DNA of 64,000 nucleotides. Origin: UBA9926 sp018645765. Lineage in GTDB: Bacteria > Pseudomonadota > Gammaproteobacteria > Pseudomonadales > Azotimanducaceae. Every line of letters begins with the position of its first letter. The first letter of the stretch is position 1. The translations under genes and the position numbers were made by a program. The DNA is taken from assembly GCA_949372755.1 (NCBI GenBank), contig CASIBO010000008.1:173044-237043 (forward strand), written 5' to 3'. The notes under the pieces were generated by a model. It was not told where the DNA came from. It saw only the letters and a program-made list of their open reading frames with translations, and did no database searches. Shown one piece after another: positions 1-9,144 of this stretch.

Positions 1-941
1 AACAAGCATCTGGCGGGGCAATCTCAATCGATTTTTCGGCAGAATCGGGCCAAGCAAACGTAAAATTAGAGACTAGCGCCTTGAACAACGCGCTGCTAAA
101 CCTGGTCGTCAATGCCCGTCACGCGATGCCCAATGGCGGACGACTGTCGCTCGCCTTATCTAATTTATCCGATGAGGACCGCCTGCAGCATTTACCCAAA
201 GCGCTACGTCACCAAGAAGTCGTATGCTTATCGATTAGTGACACCGGATCAGGGATGAGTCCAGTCGTTTCTGAAAGGATTTTCGAACCATTTTATACAA
301 CCAAAAGTGCGTCGGAGGGCACCGGCATGGGGTTGGCGATGGTGTTCGGTTTCGTCGTTCAATGCGGCGGTCATATTCGAGTGAGTAGTCAGGTTGGAGA
401 GGGGACAACGTTCTATATTTACCTGCCAACCACAGAAGACGCCCTCACAGATGATCTTCAACGCCTACCGGGCGCAGCCAAGCCGCCAGCAGATTTACGC
501 GGTTCTACCCGACAAGACCCATTCAGTCATGACGAAACGACAAGCAGATTGAGCAAAACGGAAACGCATGGTGTACGCATCCTATTGGTCGATGATCATA
601 CTGACATTCGGTTTATTGCGAAAACGTATCTTGAGCTCGCTGGCCATCAAGTCTTCGAAGCGGCGAATCCGACCGACGCAATTGCCTGGATTCGCAACGT
701 CGACGCAGCCGTTCAGCTAGTCTTGACCGACTTAGCGTTGCCCGACGTCCATGACGGCTTGGGCTTAATCAACTTTTGTCGTGACACTTACCCAGACTTA
801 AAACTCGGCGTGATCAGTGGCTATGTGCCCAGCCTGAACAGAGAGGGCACCAGCCTCGCGGCCCATCAATGCCTGAGCAAGCCCTTCAGCCAAGAAGACC
901 TGCATCAGTTTGTAGACCGTTTGTTGGCGGGCTTTGTATGA
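1..941 (+). CDS. Hybrid sensor histidine kinase, C-terminal part (truncated by window start)
   Basis: The reading frame is open from base 3, so the N-terminus, including any sensor domain and the phospho-accepting histidine, lies outside the window. What remains is an HATPase domain, with an N box (NALLNLVVNARHAMP), a G1 box (DTGSGM), an F box (FEPFYTTK) and a G2 box (GTGMGLAM). A linker of about 60 residues follows, then a receiver domain (LLVDDH, phospho-acceptor Asp in LTDLALPD, Lys in CLSKPF). The protein would autophosphorylate and pass phosphate to its own receiver. A TTG at 81 could be taken for a start but falls inside the N box. Its stop overlaps the next start (ATGA), so the downstream binding protein may provide its signal. 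Confidence 0.85.
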   Translation, partial: QASGGAISIDFSAESGQANVKLETSALNNALLNLVVNARHAMPNGGRLSLALSNLSDEDRLQHLPKALRHQEVVCLSISDTGSGMSPVVSERIFEPFYTTKSASEGTGMGLAMVFGFVVQCGGHIRVSSQVGEGTTFYIYLPTTEDALTDDLQRLPGAAKPPADLRGSTRQDPFSHDETTSRLSKTETHGVRILLVDDHTDIRFIAKTYLELAGHQVFEAANPTDAIAWIRNVDAAVQLVLTDLALPDVHDGLGLINFCRDTYPDLKLGVISGYVPSLNREGTSLAAHQCLSKPFSQEDLHQFVDRLLAGFV

Positions 942-1732
942 CCCGAAAGTGTTTAAGATGCCTGATCGTCATCAGTTGCCTTTTCTTGATCAGTAACGCC
1001 GTGAGCCAGCCCTTGAAATTTGGGTTTAATGACCAGTGGTATCCTTTGAGCTATCGATCAGAAACCGGGGCGGTTGCGGGCGTTTTGCCGGACCTTACCC
1101 GCGCACTATTTCAGGAAGCAAGGCTTGCTGAACCAACATTGGTTGGCCTATCTTGGAAAAGAGTTCAACTGGATGTCGAACGCGGACGGCTCGATGGCTT
1201 TATCAGCTTTCCCAGCATCGCGCGTAAACGCTATAGTCAAACCGTAGGGCCCGTTTTCTACCCGTTGCGACAAAGGCCCATCATTTATCGATCGCAGGAC
1301 ACGGCCAGCCATGCTCCCTTTAAACTCGAAGACTATAACAACCCCTGCGCCTTGATCGGCGATGGTTGGAGCCAGGAGTTTTATGCTGAACGCAACCTAA
1401 CGCCGGTTTTTGGACGAGACAGCAAAGCTTGCCTCAGAATGGTCGCCGGCGGACGAGCAGATCTTTTTGTACATCCAGCACCGATATTTAAGGTGCTGGT
1501 AAATTGGTTAAATCTTGAAGACGTGCTGATGCAACGCGATGAGATCGCGGGTGAAATGCCATTTTACTTATTAATGAGCACGCGAAATCGACCTCAAGTT
1601 AGCGCCGAAAGTGAGCAGCTCGGGGCCGCGCTACTGCGCTTACAGCGCGCCGGTCAATGGCAAAAAATGCTACAAGAAAGTGAGCAGCGCGCGATCGCGC
1701 GCTGCTTGAAGGATGGTCAAACGACCTGCTAA
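938..1732 (+). CDS. Periplasmic solute-binding-like protein (SBP family 3 type)
   Basis: A 264-residue exported protein. I chose the ATG at 938, which overlaps the kinase stop by 4 bases and gives a clean signal peptide: basic n-region (MTRKCLR), hydrophobic core (LIVISCLFLIS), and a probable cleavage after NAVSQ. An in-frame upstream start would bury this signal inside the kinase. The mature part begins LKFGFNDQWYPLSY and includes GVLPDLTRALF, the usual opening of bacterial family 3 extracellular binding domains as found in amino-acid ABC receptors and in sensor kinases. No permease or ATPase is adjacent, so a role as a soluble ligand sensor for the translationally coupled kinase is the likeliest inference. 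The ligand is unknown. Confidence 0.7.
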   Translation: MTRKCLRCLIVISCLFLISNAVSQPLKFGFNDQWYPLSYRSETGAVAGVLPDLTRALFQEARLAEPTLVGLSWKRVQLDVERGRLDGFISFPSIARKRYSQTVGPVFYPLRQRPIIYRSQDTASHAPFKLEDYNNPCALIGDGWSQEFYAERNLTPVFGRDSKACLRMVAGGRADLFVHPAPIFKVLVNWLNLEDVLMQRDEIAGEMPFYLLMSTRNRPQVSAESEQLGAALLRLQRAGQWQKMLQESEQRAIARCLKDGQTTC

Positions 1733-1743
1733 GGCAACGTCGC

Positions 1744-2514
1744 TTACTTTGGTGCCATCCGAATACCGCTATCCAAACGAATCACCTCACCATTGATGTA
1801 ACCGCACTCCACAATGTAGGCAGCCGTTTGAGCAAACTCTTCAGGTTGCCCAAGGCGCTTAGGAAATTGGGTCATCTCAATGAGTGGCTCACGGACTTGT
1901 GGCGGCGCAAATTTCATCATAGGTGTTTCGAAAATACCCGGTGCGATCGTTGCAATTCGAATACCGCTGCGAGCAAGGTCTCTGGCAATTGGCAAAGTCA
2001 TACCGGCGACGCCACCTTTGCTTGCACTGTAGGCAGCTTGACCAATCTGCCCATCATAGGCAGCAACAGACGCCACATTCACAATAACACCTCGCTCACC
2101 ATCGTCTGTTAACGGTTCGTTTTTTTGCATCGCATCCGCGCAAAGTCGAAGGCAGTTGAACGTACCAATCAAATTGACGCGTACGATAAATTCAAAAGTT
2201 TTTAGGGGCATCGGACCATCTCTACCAATGGTTCGAGCGGCCGCACCGATGCCCGCGCTATTCACGTTCACGTGTATGGCGCCAAAAGCGCTCAGCCCTT
2301 TTTCAATCGCTGCCGTAACTGCAGCTTCATCGGCCACGTCGCCTGCTGCGTACGTTGCCTGGGCGCCTAATTCACTCGCTGTCTTTTCAGCATTCTCTTC
2401 GTTGAGATCAAACAAGATGACGTTGGCGCCAGCCTTGATGAAATTTTCAGCTGTTGCGCGGCCTAAGCCAGACGCGCCGCCAGTGATAAAGGCAGTTTTG
2501 TCTTTTAATTGCAT
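1744..2514 (-). CDS. Short-chain dehydrogenase, type-2 3-hydroxyacyl-CoA dehydrogenase-like
   Basis: A 256-residue classical SDR. The Rossmann motif is TGGASGLG (residues 11-18). The catalytic set is Ser149, Tyr162 and Lys166 (YSASK). The usual NNAG is NSAG. Overall similarity, including the GERGVIVNVASVAAYDGQ segment and the APGIFETPMM stretch, points to the HSD17B10/3-hydroxy-2-methylbutyryl-CoA dehydrogenase group, which oxidises 3-hydroxyacyl-CoAs with NAD in fatty acid or isoleucine breakdown. It stands alone and divergent from murB, with a candidate promoter just upstream. Substrate assignment is by family resemblance only; the SDR call itself is secure. Confidence 0.8.
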   Translation of the reverse strand: MQLKDKTAFITGGASGLGRATAENFIKAGANVILFDLNEENAEKTASELGAQATYAAGDVADEAAVTAAIEKGLSAFGAIHVNVNSAGIGAAARTIGRDGPMPLKTFEFIVRVNLIGTFNCLRLCADAMQKNEPLTDDGERGVIVNVASVAAYDGQIGQAAYSASKGGVAGMTLPIARDLARSGIRIATIAPGIFETPMMKFAPPQVREPLIEMTQFPKRLGQPEEFAQTAAYIVECGYINGEVIRLDSGIRMAPK

Positions 2515-2541
2515 GTTATTCCCCTATGATTATCAGCCAGC

Positions 2542-2572
2542 AGTATACACTGTTCGATAAAATAACGGTCAA
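2542..2572 (-). promoter_or_regulatory. Candidate sigma70 promoter for the SDR gene
   Basis: Read on the minus strand, TTGACC (2567-2572) is followed after 19 bases by TATACT (2542-2547), with the SDR start about 27 bases further on. The spacer is longer than the ideal 17, so this is a moderate candidate. Confidence 0.35.
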
Positions 2573-2585
2573 AGCTAAACGCACA

Positions 2586-3608
2586 ATGCCATTTGAACAC
2601 CGCAAAGAGGTCGATTTATCATCCTGTAACACGCTGGGGCTGCCATCAGTTTGCCAATATATAGGTCGGTTCCAATCCGTCAGTGATTTGCAGCACGCAT
2701 TTGAATTCGCTGAGAACCAGGTTGTGCCGTGCTTCGTGATGGGCGGCGGAAGCAATATCTTGTTGCCAGAATATTTGTCGGGTCTTGTGCTCTTCTCGAG
2801 CGATGAGTCAATCCATATTGAGGGCGAAGAGGTCACGGTGGGCGCCGGCGTCGTATGGGATGACTTGGTCGAAAAAACACTTAAAACAGGACTATTTGGA
2901 CTTGAAAACCTCTCAAGCATCCCAGGAACGGTGGGTGCCGCGCCCATTCAAAACATTGGTGCTTATGGCGTCGAGCTAGATCGGTTTGTGGTCTCGGTCG
3001 AGGTGCTGGATGCGCAAAGCGGCCTCGCCGCGACGCTTACGGCAGATGACTGCCAGTTCCAGTACCGAGATAGTCTTTTTAAACGTCATCCTGGGCGGTT
3101 TGTGGTGACCCGATTAACGCTCAAACTCAGCCCTCGATTTGAGCCCGTATTGGCCTACCAAGACCTTCAGAATTTGCCGGCCCAGTCCATCGCATCACCA
3201 CAAGCGGTAAGGCGCGCCATTCAATCCCTACGCGCACGAAAATTGCCGGACTATCGGATTTTCGGAAATGTCGGTAGTTTTTTTAAAAATCCGTCCCTGT
3301 CGAAGACGGTTATCGAGACGCTTGAGCAAGCTCAGGTTATCCAACGGAATGCCGGAAATGCGCAGGGCAAGGTATCGGCAGCTGCATTAATTCAAGCGGC
3401 CGGGCTTGGCGATCTCAGTGTCGGTCAGGCTGGCATATCCCCAAGACACCATTTGGTGCTGGAAAATAGGGGCGGCGCGACGTTGACTGACATTCTAACC
3501 TTGGCATCTTTCATTCAAGACAGGGTTAAAACACGCTTTGGCATTGGATTAGAAATCGAGCCTCAGCAATTAACTCAACTCGTCCACGCACCCAACCCAA
3601 AAGGTTAG
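2586..3608 (+). CDS. murB: UDP-N-acetylenolpyruvoylglucosamine reductase MurB
   Basis: MurB reduces UDP-GlcNAc-enolpyruvate to UDP-MurNAc with NADPH and FAD in the cytosol, the second committed step of peptidoglycan synthesis. The sequence shows the FAD-binding GGGSNILLP, the GLENLSSIPGTVGAAPIQNIGAYGVE core, YRDSLFK, and NVGSFFKNP with the catalytic Ser. This is the E. coli-like type I form. The ATG at 2586 gives about 340 residues, matching the family length. An upstream ATG at 2526 would add 20 residues without family support. The gene is divergent from the SDR and convergent with rne, and stands outside any dcw cluster, as is common in gammaproteobacteria. Confidence 0.95.
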   Translation: MPFEHRKEVDLSSCNTLGLPSVCQYIGRFQSVSDLQHAFEFAENQVVPCFVMGGGSNILLPEYLSGLVLFSSDESIHIEGEEVTVGAGVVWDDLVEKTLKTGLFGLENLSSIPGTVGAAPIQNIGAYGVELDRFVVSVEVLDAQSGLAATLTADDCQFQYRDSLFKRHPGRFVVTRLTLKLSPRFEPVLAYQDLQNLPAQSIASPQAVRRAIQSLRARKLPDYRIFGNVGSFFKNPSLSKTVIETLEQAQVIQRNAGNAQGKVSAAALIQAAGLGDLSVGQAGISPRHHLVLENRGGATLTDILTLASFIQDRVKTRFGIGLEIEPQQLTQLVHAPNPKG

Positions 3609-3643
3609 CGTGCGCGGATGCGGCTAGACGCGCTTCAATGCGT

Positions 3644-6238
3644 TTAAACCATCCCTCTTGGATCATTGCTCGCACGCTGCCAGCGACTAGGATGACCTTC
3701 GTCATAGTCAACGGACAAAAACGGCAAGTCATGCACAACCGGGATCAATTCAACGGTTTCACTAACGGGCCCTTCAAGGGCCGGCCTCGGTGCAACACGA
3801 GGGTCATTTTGGGCCTGTCCCAAAACCGACGCCACCTTTTCCAGATTTGGCGCGCTGGCTGAAGGGTCAGCGGCCGCTTGCACTTTCGGCTCGACCGTTA
3901 AGGCTTCAGCCGCCGCAATGACATCGGCGTCGAGCGCGGGATCAGGTTCTTGAGAGGAAGAATCGGTTAGCTCATTGATAACCGCTTGCGCATCGAGGCC
4001 GGAGGGGGCGACGACAGGCTCCAACACAGAAGGCGACGTCTCGTTCGCCTCTGAATCGGCAGTGGTTACCGCATCAGATCCGTCTTGCGACGCATCACGC
4101 TTAGGCGTTCTACTGCGACGACGTCTTTGTGTTCGCTCACGATTACCATGAACCCGCTTGTCACCATTACCTTCGCCTTGCTCGATTGCTTCATCAATGA
4201 CCTCAGGCTCTGGCAAGACAGGCGCGTCAGGCGCAGCAGGGGCTGTGACCGCCGCCACTTTTGGGTCAACAACGGCTTCATTAGCAGCGTCAGTGGTGGC
4301 GTCCGTACGCGGCCCTTTTCTTCTACGGCGCCCGGTACCCGTTTTCTTATTTTCCGTTGCCGGCGACTCATCGCTTGATTTCTTTTGCGTTCGCGCGGTT
4401 TTCTCGGCAGAGGCTGCTTGCTGCCCTCGAGCAGGTTTGGCGGATTTAGCCCGTTTTGGCTTGGTATCTCGCGTCGACGGCGTCTCATCCGCTTCCCCTG
4501 CGAAAAGAGCACGTAGCCGCTGGAACAAAGAAGGGCTTGCTTTCGCTTTCTTACCCTTTGGCGCCGTGCGCTTTCGAGCAGCCGGTTTTGATGGCTCGGA
4601 AGCCGCGTCAGCGACTGCTTTGGCAGGAGCCGGGGCAGGCGCATCGTCTCTCACTACAGCAACAGCTGCGCTTTCTCGCACAACGGGCCTTAAATCAACG
4701 CCCGTTTCAGGTGGCTCTTCCTCAATTTCTGGTGAAATTGTATAACTTGCCTCATCTGACTCTACATCGTTATTTCTTAACCGCTCAACGCGATAATGCG
4801 GGGTTTGCATTTCAGCGCTGGGGACAACGACTAAGCGCACCCCATTTTGCGTTTCTATGTCGGCAATCATTTGACGTTTTTCATTCAGCACGAAGGCCGC
4901 GACTGGAACCGGTAAAAAGGCTCTGATTTCGGCACTGGAATCTTTTAATGCTTCTTCTTGAATGAGCCGCAGAATCGCAAGCGCGCTCGACTCGATATCT
5001 CGAATCGTACCCAAGCCTTCACACCGAGGACAAAGAATGTGGCTGATCTCGCGAAGCGAGGGTCGCAGACGTTGCCGACTCATTTCCAACAAACCAAATC
5101 GTGATATCCGACCGACCTGAATCTTCGCTCGATCCACTTCAAGCGCATCTCGCACCCTGTTTTCCACTGCCCGCTGATTTTTAGTCGACGACATATCGAT
5201 AAAATCGATGACAACAAGGCCGCCGATATCTCTAAGGCGCAATTGCCGACAGATTTCATCGGCCGCTTCCAAATTCGTGTTGAGCGCCGTTTCTTCAATG
5301 TCTGAGCCTTTCGTCGCTCGGGCTGAGTTAATGTCAATTGAGACCAAGGCCTCTGTCGGGTCGATCACAACTGAGCCGCCCGATGGGAGCCGAACCTCGC
5401 GTTGAAACGCGGATTCAATTTGACCTTCAATCTGATACCGATTGAACAACGGGACGTCGCTGGTATAGCGTTTAACCCGAGACGTCAGGTGCGGCATGAC
5501 CTGGGAAACAAAAGAGTTGGCTTGTTTAAAGGCATCGTCGGTGTCGATTAAAATCTCACCAATATCATCACGCATGTAATCTCGCACAGCACGCGTTATG
5601 ACATCCCCTTCTTGGTAGATCAAAAAGGGGGAAGGGCGCTCACTAGCAATCTTAATTGCTTCAGCTAGTTGCAGTAAGTATTTAAGATCCCACTGTAACT
5701 CTTCTGCAGTACGACCCACACCCGCCGTGCGAATAATCGCACCCATATCCTTTGGGATTTCAAGGGTTGCCAGCGCGTCTTTCAAGTCATCGCGCTCATC
5801 GCCCTCGATTCGACGGCTAATACCACCGGCCCTCGGATTGTTGGGCATCAGAACCATATAACGGCCAGCCAAGCTATAAAACGTGGTCAGCGCGGCGCCC
5901 TTGGTGCCCCGTTCTTCCTTGTCGACCTGAACAATGATCTCTTGGCCTTCTTTGAGCACATCGGCAATGTTAACCCGGCCCTTAATCTCATTAGGCCCCT
6001 TAGAAAAGTACTCTCTGGAGATCTCCTTTAAAGGTAAAAAACCATGGCGATTGCCGCCAAAATCGACAAAAGCGGCTTCGAGACTAGGCTCGACTCGCGT
6101 GATCTTTCCTTTGTAAATGTTTGATTTCTTTTGGTCTCTAGCGAGACTTTCGATGTCTAGGTCGTAGAGTTTTTGACCATCGACGAGCGCGACGCGCAGC
6201 TCTTCGCTGTGCGTTGCATTGATTAACATTCTTTTCAT
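3644..6238 (-). CDS. rne: Ribonuclease E
   Basis: RNase E is the endoribonuclease that initiates mRNA decay and processes rRNA and tRNA at the inner membrane, acting as degradosome scaffold. In this 864-residue protein the S1 domain spans about residues 37-120. The catalytic aspartates are Asp302 and Asp345, and the zinc-link cysteines are Cys403 and Cys406 (CPRC), one position off the E. coli numbering. After about residue 480 the protein turns low-complexity, acidic and basic, typical of the disordered scaffold half. The tail carries the tetrapeptide NDPR twice (811-814 and 858-861, near the very end). It is shorter than E. coli RNase E (1061). The start MKRMLINATH matches the family exactly. 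Confidence 0.97.
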   Translation of the reverse strand: MKRMLINATHSEELRVALVDGQKLYDLDIESLARDQKKSNIYKGKITRVEPSLEAAFVDFGGNRHGFLPLKEISREYFSKGPNEIKGRVNIADVLKEGQEIIVQVDKEERGTKGAALTTFYSLAGRYMVLMPNNPRAGGISRRIEGDERDDLKDALATLEIPKDMGAIIRTAGVGRTAEELQWDLKYLLQLAEAIKIASERPSPFLIYQEGDVITRAVRDYMRDDIGEILIDTDDAFKQANSFVSQVMPHLTSRVKRYTSDVPLFNRYQIEGQIESAFQREVRLPSGGSVVIDPTEALVSIDINSARATKGSDIEETALNTNLEAADEICRQLRLRDIGGLVVIDFIDMSSTKNQRAVENRVRDALEVDRAKIQVGRISRFGLLEMSRQRLRPSLREISHILCPRCEGLGTIRDIESSALAILRLIQEEALKDSSAEIRAFLPVPVAAFVLNEKRQMIADIETQNGVRLVVVPSAEMQTPHYRVERLRNNDVESDEASYTISPEIEEEPPETGVDLRPVVRESAAVAVVRDDAPAPAPAKAVADAASEPSKPAARKRTAPKGKKAKASPSLFQRLRALFAGEADETPSTRDTKPKRAKSAKPARGQQAASAEKTARTQKKSSDESPATENKKTGTGRRRRKGPRTDATTDAANEAVVDPKVAAVTAPAAPDAPVLPEPEVIDEAIEQGEGNGDKRVHGNRERTQRRRRSRTPKRDASQDGSDAVTTADSEANETSPSVLEPVVAPSGLDAQAVINELTDSSSQEPDPALDADVIAAAEALTVEPKVQAAADPSASAPNLEKVASVLGQAQNDPRVAPRPALEGPVSETVELIPVVHDLPFLSVDYDEGHPSRWQRASNDPRGMV

Positions 6239-6809
6239 TACGATACCCTTTTGTCTGCGACGAGCAGCGCTTCAGGTATCGGCAAACCAACTGATGTGCC
6301 TAGAGATTCAAATGTTTCCGGCCTCGGTCTAGACCGAGCTTATCAGGCTTCACTTATGAAGCATTATTCATTTTATAACATTGCAGTGGTTGCACATTCC
6401 TTTCGATTCGTTTGTAAGGAGATGTTCAGATGTGCAATTTGCATCAAAGCTTTTTACAGCGATGACTCGGACAATGTCTCTAACGTAATTCGATTTGGCG
6501 ATACTGTTTTCAGCCGCGCATCATTTTTTAGTGGCCTGTCATTCGGCCTGTTCTGATTGATACTCGATCACCATGATCCAACATCAATTTGTTCAATTTA
6601 AGTACCGAGGTACTCATCGGGTTACGCTCTCGGCTAATACAACGCTGGAGCCTTAAGGCGTTGGAAACTATCGAATGCAGTCTGAATTAAACCGCGCTAA
6701 ACTTCGTCCTCGCCTCACCAAAACTGGCCATGCAATGTGCCAATCGAGACCGAGCATAACAGCTTCCGAGCGTGGATACAGCAAAAAAATGCAGTCGAAT
6801 CAAGGATCA
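6239..6809. other. Long intergenic region between divergent rne and rluC; probable rne leader
   Basis: About 570 bases without a convincing gene. In E. coli the same interval carries a long rne 5' untranslated region through which RNase E represses its own synthesis, and the rne/rluC arrangement is conserved here. I therefore infer that much of 6239-6600 is a minus-strand rne leader. I could not trace a homologue of the E. coli leader hairpins by eye. An open frame at 6251-6556 (+) has no recognisable product or ribosome site. Confidence 0.4.
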
Positions 6810-7766
6810 ATGACGCGCGAGGCCGTTCGAATTGTCGAGATTGATGAGGATCGCTCGGGCCAGAGACTCGATAATTATCTGTTATCCGAACTTAAAGGGA
6901 TCCCCAAGACTCGAATCTACCAAATGGTCCGGAAGGGCGAAGTGCGCATCAACAAGGGCCGAATCAAACCCGATTACAAGCTGAAAGCAGGAGACTTGGT
7001 CAGAATTCCGCCCATTCGGCGAGCTGTGGCGGAAGCGGAAAAAGATTATCGCTTCATCTCAGTCATCGAACATATCATCTACGAAGACGACCTCATGATG
7101 GCGATCAATAAGCCAGCCGGGCTAGCAGTCCATGGTGGTTCCGGCTTAACAGGTGGCCTGATTGAAGCCCTAAGAGCCCACAGAGTGGACTTACCGTACC
7201 TGGAATTGGCGCATCGACTGGATCGAGATACCTCCGGTTTACTGCTTATTGCCAAAAAGAGATCCTTTTTACGTCGTTTTCAAGAGCAGCTCCGAAACAA
7301 AGACCATCTCCAAAAACATTATGATCTGATCGTCCATGGCGCTTGGCCGGACCATAAAAAACGCGTTGATCTTCCCATTCAAAAAGTCGTGCTCGCTAAT
7401 GGCGAGCGGATCAGCCGGGTCAACCCCGATGGCAAAGCCTGCGAGACGCGATTTCGGGTGAAACAGCGCTTTACGAATGCGACGTGGCTTGAGGCGAGAC
7501 TGGTTACAGGCAGAATGCACCAAATCCGTGTCCACGCAACCGCCATGGGTCACCCCATCATTGGTGATGCCAAATACGGTGATGCGGATCAGGATCTAAT
7601 CATACGCCCCAACCGGATGATGCTGCATGCCTCGTCACTCAGACTTAACAGCCGTGCGCAATCTGCCCTCGATAACCCGCTTAAAGGGTTTTCGGTTGTA
7701 GCGCCGCTGGAGCATCGAATGAAGGCGTTTCTCGAAAAATTACGGTCGGCATCAGATCACGCTTAG
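6810..7766 (+). CDS. rluC: 23S rRNA pseudouridine synthase RluC
   Basis: RluC isomerises uridines 955, 2504 and 2580 (E. coli numbering) of 23S rRNA. An N-terminal S4 RNA-binding domain (SGQRLDNYLL to VRINKGRIKPDYKL) precedes the RluA-type catalytic domain, with the active Asp in HRLDRDTSG and the VTGRMHQIRVH motif. From the ATG at 6810 it is 318 residues, like E. coli RluC (319). An AAGGA lies 3 bases before that ATG. Alternative in-frame starts at 6789 and 6675 would only add unconserved sequence. It is divergent from rne, the classical gammaproteobacterial arrangement. Confidence 0.93.
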   Translation: MTREAVRIVEIDEDRSGQRLDNYLLSELKGIPKTRIYQMVRKGEVRINKGRIKPDYKLKAGDLVRIPPIRRAVAEAEKDYRFISVIEHIIYEDDLMMAINKPAGLAVHGGSGLTGGLIEALRAHRVDLPYLELAHRLDRDTSGLLLIAKKRSFLRRFQEQLRNKDHLQKHYDLIVHGAWPDHKKRVDLPIQKVVLANGERISRVNPDGKACETRFRVKQRFTNATWLEARLVTGRMHQIRVHATAMGHPIIGDAKYGDADQDLIIRPNRMMLHASSLRLNSRAQSALDNPLKGFSVVAPLEHRMKAFLEKLRSASDHA

Positions 7767-7868
7767 GATGCCGCGTTAAAGCACTTTCTAAGGGGATAAT
7801 TCAAACCAATGGACGATCTCTTTTTCCGCATGGCACGCGAGCCCTAAACCCCGGAATGCGAAGCGAAT

Positions 7869-8504
7869 TCAGATCGGTGATGCGTACGTCAGGGGATCAT
7901 TCAACTCGCGCAGGGCTTGAAGCAGTGCTAGCGCGGGCAACCCGTAAAGCACATTAATGTCAGTTGTTTCGATTTTTTCGATTAAGCGTAAGCCCGCGCC
8001 CTCCGCATGAAAGCTGCCTGCGCTCCAAAGTGGGTTGTCCACCATCACATAGTCCCGGATTTCGGGATTTGTCAGCCGGCGCAGTTTGACAGCGCAGGAC
8101 TCAACGCCCGACCAGGCTACCGCGCCATTCCGGATCAGGACCAAACTGCTATAAAACGTCAGCCATTGATCCGATGCCTGTGTCAATTGATCAATCGCCC
8201 GGTCAGCTGAACCAGGTTTGTGCAGGACTATCCCTGATTGCGTGCAACACACTTGGTCCGAGCCAATGATGATGGCGTTTGCATCCAGCCTATCAGCCAA
8301 CTTTGCCGCAACGGAGCCCGCTTTACCCTCGGCATTGATCAAGGCGATCTCAGCAGGCGGAACGCCTGGCTGATCCGTTTCACAAAAATCCGGCCCGATC
8401 ACATCGAAGACGAGCCTGAGCCCCGTCAAGATTGATCGCCTAGCGTTTGATTCGGAGGCCAGCACCAGCGACCAATTTCCTTCGATTTCCTGATTTTTCC
8501 TCAT
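7869..8504 (-). CDS. yceF: Maf/YceF-like nucleotide pyrophosphatase
   Basis: A 211-residue Maf-family house-cleaning enzyme that hydrolyses modified nucleoside triphosphates such as m7GTP to the monophosphate and pyrophosphate. The N-terminal LASESNARR is the Maf phosphate-binding signature, and IIIGSDQVC with KPGSADRAIDQL matches the YceF branch. It is divergent from yceD, exactly as in E. coli, which supports the YceF assignment over its paralogues. The C-terminal FHAEGAGLRLIEKIETTD and GLPAL also match the family. Confidence 0.88.
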   Translation of the reverse strand: MRKNQEIEGNWSLVLASESNARRSILTGLRLVFDVIGPDFCETDQPGVPPAEIALINAEGKAGSVAAKLADRLDANAIIIGSDQVCCTQSGIVLHKPGSADRAIDQLTQASDQWLTFYSSLVLIRNGAVAWSGVESCAVKLRRLTNPEIRDYVMVDNPLWSAGSFHAEGAGLRLIEKIETTDINVLYGLPALALLQALRELNDPLTYASPI

Positions 8505-8525
8505 AACATTGCGCCTAAGAATGCT

Positions 8526-8554
8526 TTGACAGCCACAGAAGAGATGCCTAAGAT
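8526..8554 (+). promoter_or_regulatory. Strong sigma70 promoter for the yceD-rpmF-fab cluster
   Basis: A perfect -35 TTGACA (8526-8531), a 17-base spacer and the -10 TAAGAT (8549-8554). Transcription would begin near 8561, only a few bases before the yceD ATG at 8564, so this mRNA would be almost leaderless. Confidence 0.6.
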
Positions 8555-8563
8555 GCGGCCCGT

Positions 8564-9127
8564 ATGTTGAATGAGGCCTTACCTAAGCGTATTCGTTATC
8601 CTCATGCGGGTGTGGAAGAGGCCCTGCTCGAGGGTTTTTTGCCAATAACCCGGATGCCGCGTCTTGCAGACGCCTTGCTCGATAACGATCTGGATACCGT
8701 AAGTGTGCCAGAATCCGTGATGGTTAGGTTACAATTTAGGCAGGATGGCCCTGGCAGGGTTTTGGTCGTGGGTGAGGCGCAGTTTGAGCAGCAATGGCGT
8801 TGCCAACGTTGTTTAGAGGCTGTCTTACTCCATAGCGGCTGCGAAATCGAGATGGTTTTAGCAAGTCACAAAAAGGTAATCGAACAATTACGAAGTGATC
8901 AGGACAGCTTATTAACCGACGGCGACCTGGTTGACACCGCGGACATCATTGAAGACCAGCTGTTATTAGCGCTGCCAATGTCGCCAAAACATGAGGATTG
9001 TGACCCGGCTTTTGAAATACCCGAGCTGATAGAAGTCATACTGGATGCAAGCCAAGCTGACGGCGAAGTTGAAGAAGGGCGTCAACGTCCTTTTGCTGGA
9101 TTAAAACGTTTAACCGAAAAAGATTAA
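8564..9127 (+). CDS. yceD: YceD, DUF177 23S rRNA accumulation protein
   Basis: YceD is needed for normal 23S rRNA accumulation and is almost always coupled to rpmF. This 187-residue copy shows the family pattern of a short N-terminal strand region, the CQRCLEAV cysteine motif, an acidic segment ending DIIEDQLLLALPMSP and the C-terminal RPFAGLKRL. The first possible start, ATG at 8564, lies within a few bases of the predicted transcript start, so initiation may not depend on a Shine-Dalgarno site. It is 17 bases upstream of rpmF. Confidence 0.9.
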   Translation: MLNEALPKRIRYPHAGVEEALLEGFLPITRMPRLADALLDNDLDTVSVPESVMVRLQFRQDGPGRVLVVGEAQFEQQWRCQRCLEAVLLHSGCEIEMVLASHKKVIEQLRSDQDSLLTDGDLVDTADIIEDQLLLALPMSPKHEDCDPAFEIPELIEVILDASQADGEVEEGRQRPFAGLKRLTEKD

Positions 9128-9144
9128 CTGATTAGGAGCCAATT

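Noticed and set aside
4158..4745. A long plus-strand frame inside the rne tail
   Set aside because: It is the mirror of an alanine- and lysine-rich coding segment, a common false frame.
6251..6556. A 101-codon frame in the rne leader
   Set aside because: No recognisable protein, no ribosome site, and the region is better explained as the rne 5' leader.
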